Of a stretch of 9,971 nt of DNA, positions 1 to 7,388 are shown piece by piece. This DNA comes from Sphingomonadaceae bacterium. GTDB taxonomy: Bacteria > Pseudomonadota > Alphaproteobacteria > Sphingomonadales > Sphingomonadaceae. Every line of letters starts with the position of its first letter. Within the stretch, counting starts at the first letter, position 1. The translations under genes and the position numbers were made by a program. The stretch spans positions 1-9,971 of the forward strand of contig JACDGO010000049.1 of assembly GCA_013821585.1 (NCBI GenBank). Reading direction: 5' to 3'. The notes beneath the pieces were generated by a model. That model saw only the letters and a list, made by a program, of their open reading frames with translations. It searched no databases and was not told the DNA's origin.

Positions 1-43
1 AGCCCGCGTCGAAGACGGCGCGGCCGCGCTGACTCGCCGGTGA
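1..43 (+). CDS. 3' end of upstream gene, probably the RND periplasmic adaptor (partial)
   Basis: Only the last few codons of an upstream gene can be here. Two frames are possible. One reads PASKTARPR and stops at TGA 30-32, seven bases before the next start; all its third positions are G or C, like the neighbouring genes. The other reads EDGAAALTRR and stops at TGA 41-43, overlapping the GTG start of the transporter as GTGA, a classic coupled arrangement. Both are compatible with the low-complexity tail of a membrane fusion protein, the usual partner directly upstream of an AcrB-type transporter. The assignment rests on gene order alone; no domain is visible. Confidence 0.35.
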   Translation, partial: ARVEDGAAALTRR

Positions 44-3000
44 TCTCACGCGTCTTCATCGACCGGCCGATCTTCGCCTGGGTCACGGCGATCATCATCA
101 TGATGCTCGGCGCCGGAGGCATCCTCATACTTCCGGTCGAGCAATACCCCGACATCGCGCCGCCTTCGGTCGGCATCCGCGCCAACTATCCTGGCGCGTC
201 GGCCGAAACGGTCGAATCGAGCGTGACGCAGATCATCGAGCAGCAGCTGACCGGCATCGACGGCATGCTCTATTTTTCGTCGTCGTCGAGCGCGTCGGGA
301 TCGGTCAGCATCACCGTCACGCTCGACAAGAGCGTCAATGCCGACATCGCGCAGGTGCAGGTGCAGAACAAGGTGCAGCAGGCATTGCCGCGCCTGCCGC
401 AGCAGGTCCAGCAACAGGGGCTGACAGTCACGAAGTCAAACGCCGACTTCCTGATGGTCGTCTCGGTCTATGACGAGACCGATCGCGTAACGAGCCCCGA
501 CGTCGGCGACTATCTCGTCTCGAACATTCAGGATGCTATCGGGCGTGTTCCCGGCGTCGGCGACGTGAACGTGTTCGGCTCGCAATATGCGATGCGCATC
601 TGGCTCGATCCGTTCAGGCTCGCCGCAGTCAAACTGATGCCCTCCGATGTCATCGCGGCGATCCAGGCGCAGAACGCGCAGGTCGCGGCGGGGCAGATCG
701 GCGGCCAGCCGTCGCCCGACACGCAGATGCTCAACGCGACGGTCACCGCGCGCTCGCGCCTGACCTCGCCCGAGCAATTTCGTCATATCCTCGTCAAGAC
801 GCAGACCGATGGGAGCCGCGTGCTGCTTCAGGATGTCGCGCGCGTCGAGCTGGGGCCGGAGAGCTACGGCACCGTCAGCCGCCTCAACGGCCATCCCGGC
901 GCGGGAATCGCGATCCAGCTCGCGCCGGGCGCCGATGCGCTCAAGACCGCGAAGCTCGTCCGCACCGAGGTCGAGCAACTCGCGAAGGGGTTCCCTGAAG
1001 GCTATCAATACGCCTATCCGCTCGATTCGACGCCGTTCATCAAGCTGTCGGTCTCCGAAGTCGTGAAGACGCTGATCGAGGCGATCCTTCTCGTCGTCCT
1101 CGTCATGTTCCTGTTCCTGCAAAGTTGGCGGGCGACGCTGATCCCCGCGATCGCGGTTCCGGTCGTCCTGCTCGGGACATTCGGCGTGCTCGCGGTCGCG
1201 GGCTTTTCGATCAATACGCTGACTCTGTTCGCGATGGTCCTTGCGATCGGCCTGCTCGTCGACGACGCGATCGTCGTCGTCGAAAACGTCGAGCGCGTGA
1301 TGGAGGAAGACCCTAACATCGGACCGCGCGAGGCGACGATCCAGTCGATGGACGAAATTCAGACCGCGCTGATCGCGATCGCGCTCGTGCTGTCGGCGGT
1401 GTTTCTGCCGATGGCGTTCTTCGGCGGTTCGACGGGCGTGATCTACAGGCAATTCTCGATCACCATCGTCTCGGCGATGCTCCTGTCGGTGTTCGTCGCG
1501 CTGACGCTGTCGCCCGCGCTCGCGGCGACGCTGCTCAAGCGACCCGACGCCGAAGCGCGCTCGGGCGGCAATCGCCTTGTCGCGCGCGCGCACGACTATG
1601 GCGAACGCTTCAACGCCTGGTTTCGCCGGACCTCGGATCGCTATCGCGACGCCGCGGGCAAGATCATCGAGCGGCGGCGGCCCGCGCTGGTCGTCTACGC
1701 CATCCTTGTCGCGCTGCTCGCGTTTGTTTTCCTGCGCCTGCCGACGAGCTTCCTGCCCAACGAGGACCAGGGGCGCAGCCAGATCCAGTTCACCCTCCCG
1801 CCCGGCGCGACACAAGCGCGCACCATCGCCGTCGCCAAGACGATCGAACGCTATTTCACGACGCGTGAGAAGAGCAACATCGACGCGGTCTACACGGTCA
1901 GCGGCCAAAGCCAGGCGGGATCGGGGCAAAACGCCGGGCGCGGCTTCGTCGCACTCTCGCCATGGGATCAGCGCAAGGGCAAGGACAACAGTTCGGCGGC
2001 GATCAATCAGCGCGCGACCAAGGTGCTTGGTCGCGAAGTGCGCGACGCGCAGATTTTCGCGCTCGATCCACCCGCCGTGCGCGGCCTTGGCCAGTCGACC
2101 GGGTTCACGCTCGAGCTGCTCAACAGCAGTGGTTTGTCGCGCGACGTATTCAAGGCGCGACGCGACGCCCTGCTCGACGCGGCGGGTGCGGATTTGAATC
2201 TTGCCTCGGTGCGTCAGAACGCGCTCGACGACAATCCGACGCTCAAGGTCGACGTCGATCAGGAAAAGGTCGGCGCGTTGGGGCTGACGCAGTCGCAGGT
2301 CGATTCCACGCTCGCGACCGCCTGGGGCGGCACTTACGTCAACGACTTCATCGATCGCGGCCGCGTCAAGCGCGTCTATGTTCAGGGCGACGCGCCCTAT
2401 CGCAGCCGTCCCGAGGATCTGGCCGACTGGTTCGTGCGATCGTCGAACGGGGAAATGGCGCCCTATACCGCGTTCGCGCGCACGTCATGGGCGCAGGCGC
2501 CGACGTCGCTTTCGCGCTTCAACGGGATTCCCTCCTATGAAATTCAGGGGCAGGCGGCGCCCGGCAAGAGTTCGGGCGACGCGATGACGCGCATCGCCGC
2601 GCTCGCCGCGCAGCTCCCCGGCGTGTCGGTCGCGTGGAGTGGCCTGTCCTATCAGGAACGGATTTCGGGCGGCCAGGCGCCCTATCTCTACGCGCTGTCG
2701 ATGATCGTCATCTTCCTCTGCCTCGCCGCGCTCTACGAAAGCTGGTCGATCCCGCTGTCGGTGATGATGGTGATCCCGCTCGGCCTCGTCGGCGCGGCGA
2801 TCGCCGTCGCGTTGCGCGGGTTGGAAAACGACGTGTATTTTCAGGTCGGATTGCTGACGACGATGGGCCTGTCCGCCAAGAACGCCATCCTGATCGTCGA
2901 GTTCGCCGAGCTCGCCGAAAAGCGTGGAAAGGCGCCGATCGATGCGGCGCTCGAAGCCGCGCGGCTTCGACTGCGCCCGATCATCATGACCAGCCTCGCC

Positions 3001-3183
3001 TTCATCTTCGGCGTGCTGCCGCTGGCGATTTCGACCGGCGCGGGCGCGAAGAGCCGCGTCGCGATCGGCACGGCGGTGGTGGGCGGGACGCTCACCGCGA
3101 CGCTCCTCGCGATCTTCTTCGTGCCCTTGTTCTTCGTGTTAGTCCGAACGCTGTTCCGTCCGCGCCATGCGGAGGCGCGCTGA
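40..3183 (+). CDS. RND efflux pump inner-membrane transporter, HAE1/AcrB family
   Basis: This is a 1047-residue proton-driven drug/solvent exporter of the inner membrane, the energised part of a tripartite pump with a periplasmic adaptor and an outer-membrane channel. The length matches AcrB/MexB. The GTG start at 40 gives MISRVFIDRPIFAWV, aligning exactly with the family N-terminus (FIDRPIFAWV, then LPVEQYPDIAPP). The proton-relay residues are all present: Asp408-Asp409 in LLVDDAIVVVENV (AcrB D407/D408), Lys947 in GLSAKNAILIVEF (K940), and Arg977 and Thr984 in the segment RLRPIIMTS (R971/T978). Two large periplasmic loops (about 30-335 and 570-880) separate the two six-helix bundles, as expected from the internal repeat. 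The loop at residues 621-631 lacks the aromatic residues of the AcrB switch loop. The outer-membrane channel gene follows with a one-base overlap. The family is certain, but the substrate cannot be read from sequence. Confidence 0.96.
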   Translation: MISRVFIDRPIFAWVTAIIIMMLGAGGILILPVEQYPDIAPPSVGIRANYPGASAETVESSVTQIIEQQLTGIDGMLYFSSSSSASGSVSITVTLDKSVNADIAQVQVQNKVQQALPRLPQQVQQQGLTVTKSNADFLMVVSVYDETDRVTSPDVGDYLVSNIQDAIGRVPGVGDVNVFGSQYAMRIWLDPFRLAAVKLMPSDVIAAIQAQNAQVAAGQIGGQPSPDTQMLNATVTARSRLTSPEQFRHILVKTQTDGSRVLLQDVARVELGPESYGTVSRLNGHPGAGIAIQLAPGADALKTAKLVRTEVEQLAKGFPEGYQYAYPLDSTPFIKLSVSEVVKTLIEAILLVVLVMFLFLQSWRATLIPAIAVPVVLLGTFGVLAVAGFSINTLTLFAMVLAIGLLVDDAIVVVENVERVMEEDPNIGPREATIQSMDEIQTALIAIALVLSAVFLPMAFFGGSTGVIYRQFSITIVSAMLLSVFVALTLSPALAATLLKRPDAEARSGGNRLVARAHDYGERFNAWFRRTSDRYRDAAGKIIERRRPALVVYAILVALLAFVFLRLPTSFLPNEDQGRSQIQFTLPPGATQARTIAVAKTIERYFTTREKSNIDAVYTVSGQSQAGSGQNAGRGFVALSPWDQRKGKDNSSAAINQRATKVLGREVRDAQIFALDPPAVRGLGQSTGFTLELLNSSGLSRDVFKARRDALLDAAGADLNLASVRQNALDDNPTLKVDVDQEKVGALGLTQSQVDSTLATAWGGTYVNDFIDRGRVKRVYVQGDAPYRSRPEDLADWFVRSSNGEMAPYTAFARTSWAQAPTSLSRFNGIPSYEIQGQAAPGKSSGDAMTRIAALAAQLPGVSVAWSGLSYQERISGGQAPYLYALSMIVIFLCLAALYESWSIPLSVMMVIPLGLVGAAIAVALRGLENDVYFQVGLLTTMGLSAKNAILIVEFAELAEKRGKAPIDAALEAARLRLRPIIMTSLAFIFGVLPLAISTGAGAKSRVAIGTAVVGGTLTATLLAIFFVPLFFVLVRTLFRPRHAEAR

Positions 3184-4598
3184 TGCGGCGCCTGCCTGGA
3201 TTGATCGCGCTCGCGGCGCTCGCCGCTTGCAGCCTCGAGCCCAACTTCCAGCGTCCCGACCCCGCGATCCCTCAGAGCTGGCCGGTCGGCGACGCCTATC
3301 TCAAAAACAGCGAAGCGGGGCTCCCGATCGTCAGCTATCGCGACATTTTTCACGATCCCAAGCTCCAGGCGATCATCGAGCGCGCGCTGGCGAACAACCA
3401 GGATCTCGCCCTGGCCGCCGCAAACATCGCCGCGGCGCGCGCGCAATATCATGTCGATCGCGCCGCGCTCCTTCCCCAGATCGACGCCTCGGCGGGCGTA
3501 CGCGTGTCGGACGGCAATAGCCGGACGACGACAAATACGGGCACCGGGACGACCGTCACTACCGGCGGCGGCGCGCAAAGCAGCTACAATCTCGACGTCG
3601 GCCTGACCTCGTTCGAGATCGACCTGTTCGGCCGCCTGCGCAGCCTCAGCCACGCCGCGTTCGCGCAATATCTCGGCAGCGAGGCGGCGGCGCGTGCGAC
3701 ACGGCTGACGCTCATCGCCGAAGTCGCCGAGGCCTATCTGACCGCCGCTTCCGATCGCAGCCTACTCGCGATCGCCGTCGATACCGAACGCAGCGCGGGC
3801 AAGAGCGTCGAGCTGACGCACGCGCGGCTCAAAGGCGGCGTCGCGCCGCGCACAGAGCTGCGTCAGGCGGAGACCGTGCTCGATCAGGCGCGCGCCGACC
3901 ACGCGCTCCAGATCACCGCCGTCTCGCAGGACCGAAACGCACTCGAATTGCTCGTCGGCGCGCGCGTCGCCGACGCCGAGCTGCCCGCTTCGATCGAGAG
4001 CGTCGACGGCCTGCTCGGCGAACTCCCCGCCGGCCTCGATTCGACCGTCCTTCTGCGCCGCCCCGATGTCGTTCAGGCCGAATATGCCCTGCGCGCCGCC
4101 AACGCGCGCATCGGTTCGGCGCGCGCGGCTTTCTTCCCGCGTATCGCGCTCACGGCGATCGCGGGTCTCGCCAGCACCGCGCTGCGCTCGCTGTTCACGG
4201 GCGGTGCCTTCACCTGGCAGATCGGGCCGTCAGTGACGTTGCCGATCTTCGACGGCGGCGCGAACAAGGGCAACCTCGATCTGGCGAAGGCGCAACGCGA
4301 TGCTGCGCTCGCGCAATATCAAAAGGCGATCCAGACAGCGTTCCGCGAAGTCGCCGACGCGCTCGCCCGACAGGGCACGATCGCGCGTCAGTTCGACGCG
4401 CAGGCGGACCTTGCCGCGGGCGCGCAAGACAACGCGAACCTCCAGCGTGCGCGCTATCAGGGCGGCATCGACACCTATCTCGCGTCGCTCGACGCCGAGC
4501 GCACGCTTTATGCCGCGCGCCGCGCGCGCGCGGCTGTTCGGCTGACGCGCGCGGCCAATCTTGTCGCGCTCTACCGGACCTTGGGCGGCGAAGGCTGA
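3183..4598 (+). CDS. Outer-membrane efflux channel lipoprotein, NodT/OprM family
   Basis: This is a 471-residue TolC-like channel that completes the efflux pump across the outer membrane and periplasm. The ATG at 3183 overlaps the transporter stop codon (TGATG), implying translational coupling. The open frame extends further upstream inside the transporter gene, but this ATG alone gives a lipoprotein signal: MRRLPG, a hydrophobic stretch, then LAALAAC with Cys16 as lipidation site followed by Ser, compatible with outer-membrane sorting. The two OEP repeats are visible. The first runs from about 55 to 260 (HDPKLQAIIERALANNQDL, helical and Ala-rich). The second starts near 285 with the NodT hallmark LLRRPDVVQAEYALRAAN, then GSARAAFFPRI, and continues to about 465. 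A Thr/Gly-rich stretch (residues 114-130) falls where the first beta-barrel strands and surface loop are expected. Length is normal for NodT-type channels. Confidence 0.95.
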   Translation: MRRLPGLIALAALAACSLEPNFQRPDPAIPQSWPVGDAYLKNSEAGLPIVSYRDIFHDPKLQAIIERALANNQDLALAAANIAAARAQYHVDRAALLPQIDASAGVRVSDGNSRTTTNTGTGTTVTTGGGAQSSYNLDVGLTSFEIDLFGRLRSLSHAAFAQYLGSEAAARATRLTLIAEVAEAYLTAASDRSLLAIAVDTERSAGKSVELTHARLKGGVAPRTELRQAETVLDQARADHALQITAVSQDRNALELLVGARVADAELPASIESVDGLLGELPAGLDSTVLLRRPDVVQAEYALRAANARIGSARAAFFPRIALTAIAGLASTALRSLFTGGAFTWQIGPSVTLPIFDGGANKGNLDLAKAQRDAALAQYQKAIQTAFREVADALARQGTIARQFDAQADLAAGAQDNANLQRARYQGGIDTYLASLDAERTLYAARRARAAVRLTRAANLVALYRTLGGEG

Positions 4599-4628
4599 CG
4601 TCCGCCGTTCGCTTGATCCGGCCGGACG
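4599..4628 (+). repeat. Imperfect hairpin: 6-bp inverted repeat between channel and cytochrome genes
   Basis: CGTCCG at 4599-4604 is the exact reverse complement of CGGACG at 4623-4628, separated by 18 bases that end in a CCGGCC palindrome. It begins right after the channel stop codon and ends about 10 bases before the cytochrome start. No T-run follows, so it is not a standard intrinsic terminator. It could be a weak mRNA structure marking the end of the efflux operon, or chance in GC-rich DNA. Confidence 0.25.
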
Positions 4629-4638
4629 GATATGGAAC

Positions 4639-5142
4639 ATGCAGGGCATGGACGGACGCAAGACGATTTCCCGGCTGGTCCTCGCCGCGATCGCGATGGT
4701 CCCGCTGATGACCGGCGCATGCTCGAAATCCTACGAAGCAGCGGACAATGGCGGCACGGCGACCGCCGCGGCGCTGCCCGCTGCCGTCGCCGCGAACGCG
4801 ACCGACACGCTCGGCGGTCAGAAGCTCGCCGACTTCAAAGGCGATGCGGCTGCGGGCGAGGCGGCCTTCGCCGTCTGCAAGAGCTGTCACGTCGTCGACC
4901 CGGATGTGAACCGCATCGGACCTTCGCTGCATGCCATCGTCGGACGGCGCGCGGGAACCGTGCCCGGCTTTCACTATTCGCAAGCCAACAAGTCCAGCGG
5001 CATCACCTGGACCGCGGAAAAGCTGTTCCAGTATCTCGAGCAGCCGCAGCGCGTCGTCCCCGGCACGTCGATGACCTTCGCCGGCTTGCCCGATCCGCAG
5101 AAGCGCGCCGACGTGATCGCCTATCTCAAATCCAAGTCCTGA
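4639..5142 (+). CDS. Membrane-anchored or lipidated class I cytochrome c (c2/c550-like)
   Basis: This is a 167-residue small electron carrier facing the periplasm. The N-terminus (GRKTISRLVLAAIAMVPLM) is a signal or anchor segment ending in TGAC, with Cys28 in a lipobox-like position, although residue -3 is Thr rather than Leu. An Ala-rich linker (about 32-60) leads to a compact cytochrome domain. The heme-binding motif is CKSCH at residues 80-84, with His84 as proximal ligand. It is followed by GPSLHAIVGRRAG, typical of class I cytochromes, and by Met145 in PGTSMTFAG as likely distal ligand. The C-terminal helix DVIAYLKS closes the fold. ATG 4639 is used here; ATG 4648 (MDGRKT) is equally plausible, as neither has a strong ribosome site. 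A TTG further upstream would overlap the channel gene and is unlikely. The partner oxidase or dehydrogenase is unknown. Heme attachment would need the Ccm system encoded downstream. Confidence 0.9.
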   Translation: MQGMDGRKTISRLVLAAIAMVPLMTGACSKSYEAADNGGTATAAALPAAVAANATDTLGGQKLADFKGDAAAGEAAFAVCKSCHVVDPDVNRIGPSLHAIVGRRAGTVPGFHYSQANKSSGITWTAEKLFQYLEQPQRVVPGTSMTFAGLPDPQKRADVIAYLKSKS

Positions 5143-5147
5143 CGTCT

Positions 5148-5179
5148 GTGACGACGCATTAGCTTTTTTCCCCTATGAT
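5148..5179 (+). promoter_or_regulatory. Candidate promoter for hemA
   Basis: TATGAT at 5174-5179 matches the -10 consensus at five of six positions. The only -35-like sequence is GTGACG at 5148-5153 (four of six matches to TTGACA), but the 20-base spacer is too long, so this would be a weak or activator-dependent promoter. Transcription would start near 5186, leaving a leader of about 55 bases before hemA. The 99-base gap is the longest in the window and the change of function from efflux/cytochrome to heme synthesis supports a new transcription unit here. Confidence 0.35.
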
Positions 5180-5200
5180 GCCGCAGCGCGATTCGGCATT

Positions 5201-5241
5201 GGAGCGTTGAACTCCGACGAAGGCCGGAGCGGGAGTAGTCG
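5201..5241 (+). promoter_or_regulatory. hemA leader: ribosome binding site and alternative small hairpins
   Basis: GGGAG at 5231-5235 sits six bases before the hemA ATG, a good Shine-Dalgarno site that fixes the start. The same leader has one CTCC (5212-5215) and three GGAG copies (5201-5204, 5226-5229, 5232-5235). The CTCC can pair with any of them. The longest pairing is CTCCG 5212-5216 with CGGAG 5225-5229 around an 8-base loop, and one alternative would mask the Shine-Dalgarno site. The ribosome site is well supported; any regulatory switching is speculation. Confidence 0.4.
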
Positions 5242-6462
5242 ATGGATTATGAGGCGCTGTTCCTGGCGGAGCTCGACGGGCTGAAGACCGAAGGGCGTTA
5301 CCGCGTCTTCGCCGAGCTCGAGCGCAAGCGCGGCGCCTTTCCGCGCGCGCGGCGCTGGTCGGACGGCGGCGTCGGCGAAGTCACCGTTTGGTGTTCGAAC
5401 GACTACCTCGGCATGGGCCAGCACCCCAAGGTGATCGCGGCGATGCACGAGGCGCTCGACAGCTGCGGCGCGGGAGCGGGCGGCACGCGCAACATCTCGG
5501 GCACCACGCACCAGCATGTCCTTCTCGAATGCGAACTTGCCGACCTCCACGGCATGGAAGCGGCGTTGGTCTTCACTTCTGGCTATGTTTCGAACTGGGC
5601 GGCGCTTTCGACGCTCGCGTCGAAGCTGCCGAACTGCGTCGTTCTTTCCGACGCGGGCAACCATGCCTCGATGATCGAGGGCATCCGCCACAGCCGCGCC
5701 GAATGCCTGAAGTTCCAGCATAACGACCCCGAGGATCTCGACCGGCTTCTGTCCACGGTCGCGCCGGGACGCGCCAAGCTCGTCGCGTTCGAAAGCGTCT
5801 ATTCGATGGACGGCGATATCGCGCCGATCGCCGAGATCCTCGATGTTTGCGAAAAGCACGGCGCGCTGTCGTATATCGACGAGGTTCACGCCGTCGGCCT
5901 CTACGGCCCGCGCGGCGGCGGCATCGCCGAGGAACGCGGCCTTATGGACCGCATCACCGTGATCGAGGGGACGCTCGGCAAAGCGTACGGTGTGATGGGT
6001 GGCTATATCGCCGGCTCGGCGGCGATGTGCGACTTCGTGCGCAGCTTCGCGAGCGGCTTCATCTTCACCACCGCGCTGCCCCCAGCGGTCGCGGCGGGCG
6101 CGGCGGCGAGCATCCGCCACCTAAAGACCAGCCAGATCGAGCGTGTCCAGCACAAGGACCGCGTCGCGACCGTCCGCGCGCGGCTGATGGCGATGGGCAT
6201 TCCGATGCTCGACAATCCGAGCCACATCATCCCGGTGATGGTCTGCAACCCCCACCACTGCAAGATGATCAGCGACTGGCTGCTCGAGAACCACGGCATC
6301 TATGTCCAGCCGATCAATTATCCGACGGTGGCGAAGGGGACCGAGCGGCTGCGCATCACGCCGTCGCCGGTCCATACCGACGATGACATCGACAAGCTCG
6401 TGACCGCGCTCAGCGAGATCTGGTCGCAGTGCGAGCTCGCCCGGCAGGAAATGGCCGCCTAG
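5242..6462 (+). CDS. hemA: 5-aminolevulinate synthase (C4/Shemin pathway)
   Basis: This cytoplasmic PLP enzyme condenses glycine with succinyl-CoA to give 5-aminolevulinate, CO2 and CoA, the first committed step of heme synthesis in alphaproteobacteria. At 406 residues it matches the bacterial ALAS length. The family sequence runs from MDYEALF to the end without gaps. CSNDYLGMG (51-59) and [12 protein letters not shown] (76-87) shape the glycine and acyl-CoA site. His141 in [13 protein letters not shown] stacks on PLP, and Asp213 and His216 in [12 protein letters not shown] contact the PLP ring. Lys247 in [13 protein letters not shown] forms the Schiff base, equivalent to Lys248 of the Rhodobacter capsulatus enzyme. 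The TLGKA context and full-length agreement with ALAS separate it from the related KBL and BioF enzymes. The start has a good ribosome site at 5231-5235. It has its own candidate promoter and is followed 88 bases later by a membrane protein gene and the ccm cluster. Confidence 0.97.
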   Translation: MDYEALFLAELDGLKTEGRYRVFAELERKRGAFPRARRWSDGGVGEVTVWCSNDYLGMGQHPKVIAAMHEALDSCGAGAGGTRNISGTTHQHVLLECELADLHGMEAALVFTSGYVSNWAALSTLASKLPNCVVLSDAGNHASMIEGIRHSRAECLKFQHNDPEDLDRLLSTVAPGRAKLVAFESVYSMDGDIAPIAEILDVCEKHGALSYIDEVHAVGLYGPRGGGIAEERGLMDRITVIEGTLGKAYGVMGGYIAGSAAMCDFVRSFASGFIFTTALPPAVAAGAAASIRHLKTSQIERVQHKDRVATVRARLMAMGIPMLDNPSHIIPVMVCNPHHCKMISDWLLENHGIYVQPINYPTVAKGTERLRITPSPVHTDDDIDKLVTALSEIWSQCELARQEMAA

Positions 6463-6550
6463 AGCCTCAGCTCACGTTCGCGCGATCGGATTTGTGCGAC
6501 GGCGCGCCTTGTGTCAGCATGGCCGCCGGGTAGCACGGAGCGTTCACGCT

Positions 6551-7329
6551 ATGGCGACACGACAGGGCACCGCGATGGTCATCCCCCCGATACGCCATGT
6601 CGGCGCGCGCGACCTCGACTGGGCGCTTTCGCAGGGCTGGAAGGATTTCCAGCAAAGCGCGGCGACCTGATCTTCGCCGGACTGCTCTATCCGCTCATCG
6701 GTCTTATCGCCGCGTCGCTCGCGTTCAACGACAAGCTGATCTTCCTGTTTTTTCCCGTCGTCGCGGGGCTTTCGATCCTCGGCCCCGCGGTCGCGTCGGG
6801 CTTCTACGAGCTCGCGCGACGCCGCGAGGAGAAGCTCGATTCGAGCTGGTGGCATTTTCTCGATCCGCTGCGCGGGCGCAGCCGCACCGGCCTCGCGATG
6901 CTGACCGGCCTGCTCGTCGTGCTGTTTATCGGCTGGCTGATCCTTGCCTGGGCGCTTTATTCGGCAACGCTCGGCACCGGTCGGCCGGTCGGCCTGTCGG
7001 GGTTCGTGCATCAATTGTTCTCGACCCCCGAGGGTTGGGCCATGATCGTGGTCGGCAATGCTATCGGGCTGGGCTTCGCGGTGCTGACGCTGTTGCTGAC
7101 GGTCGTGTCCTTCCCGATGGTCGTCGACAAGCCCGTCGATGCCTCGACCGCGATCCGCACCTCGCTCGCGGCGGCGCGTGAAAATCCGGGCGCGATGGTC
7201 GGCTGGGGGTTGCGCGTCGCGGGGTTGCTGTTTCTCGGCTGCCTGCCGGCATTTATCGGTCTTGCCGTCGTCCTGCCGGTGCTCGGATACGCGACCTGGC
7301 ACCTCTATACGCGGCTGGTCGAACGGTAA
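6551..7329 (+). CDS. DUF2189-family integral membrane protein, reading frame interrupted near 6653
   Basis: This is a predicted multi-span inner-membrane protein of unknown function, recognised as DUF2189 from memory of the family. The natural start is ATG 6551, ten bases after CGGAG (6536-6540). That frame encodes the family N-terminus (VIPPIRHVGARDLDWALSQG, then WKDFQQ) but hits TGA at 6668-6670. The rest of the protein (KRGDLIFAGLLYPLIG, about five or six hydrophobic helices, then VLPVLGYATWHLY) lies in another frame that is open from GTG 6511 to TAA 7327-7329. Joining the two at CAG-CAA/AAG (6650-6657) gives about 259 residues, the normal family size, so one base appears to be missing. 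Conserved features include FYELARRREE, TPEGWAMIVVGN and LTVVSFPMVVDKPVDA. Either the gene is a recent pseudogene or there is a sequencing error. Reading 6511-7329 as an intact 272-residue gene gives an Arg/Pro-rich, non-family N-terminus. Confidence 0.82.
6649..6660 (+). other. Apparent one-base frameshift site in the DUF2189 gene
   Basis: Upstream of this point the family-like protein is in the frame of ATG 6551; downstream it is in the frame one base back (AAG at 6655-6657 begins KRGDLIF). The sequence AGCAAAGCG would restore one frame if it were AGCAAAAGCG, giving DFQQKRGDLIF. Loss of one A from a short A-run is the simplest explanation. Confidence 0.7.
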
Positions 7330-7388
7330 GACGAGCCGCCCGGACTTCCCGCTTTCACCTGCCCTCTCGTTTCGCTAATCCGCGCGCG

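Noticed and set aside
436..1929. Long minus-strand open frame of 497 codons opposite the RND transporter
   Set aside because: It mirrors a certain transporter gene, its product is an Arg/Asp-rich composition typical of the antisense of GC-rich codons, and no domain is recognisable.
2634..3182. Upstream extension of the outer-membrane channel frame into the transporter gene
   Set aside because: The extension is a shadow of the conserved transporter C-terminus; only ATG 3183 yields a lipoprotein signal peptide.
5143..5169. Intrinsic terminator after the cytochrome gene (T-run 5164-5169)
   Set aside because: The only hairpin before the T-run is a 4-bp CGTC/GACG stem about ten bases away, too weak and too distant for a confident call.
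5173..6120. Minus-strand open frame of 315 codons opposite hemA
   Set aside because: Shadow of a fully conserved ALAS gene; Arg/Ala-rich product with no family resemblance.
6462..6473. GAGC/GCTC hairpin at the hemA stop codon as a terminator
   Set aside because: The stem is 4 bp with no following T-run; it is likely chance.
6649..6660. Programmed -1 ribosomal frameshift to explain the broken DUF2189 frame
   Set aside because: There is no X XXY YYZ slippery heptamer (the site reads G CAA AGC), re-pairing of the Gln tRNA would be poor, and I know of no such mechanism in this family. A missing base is simpler.
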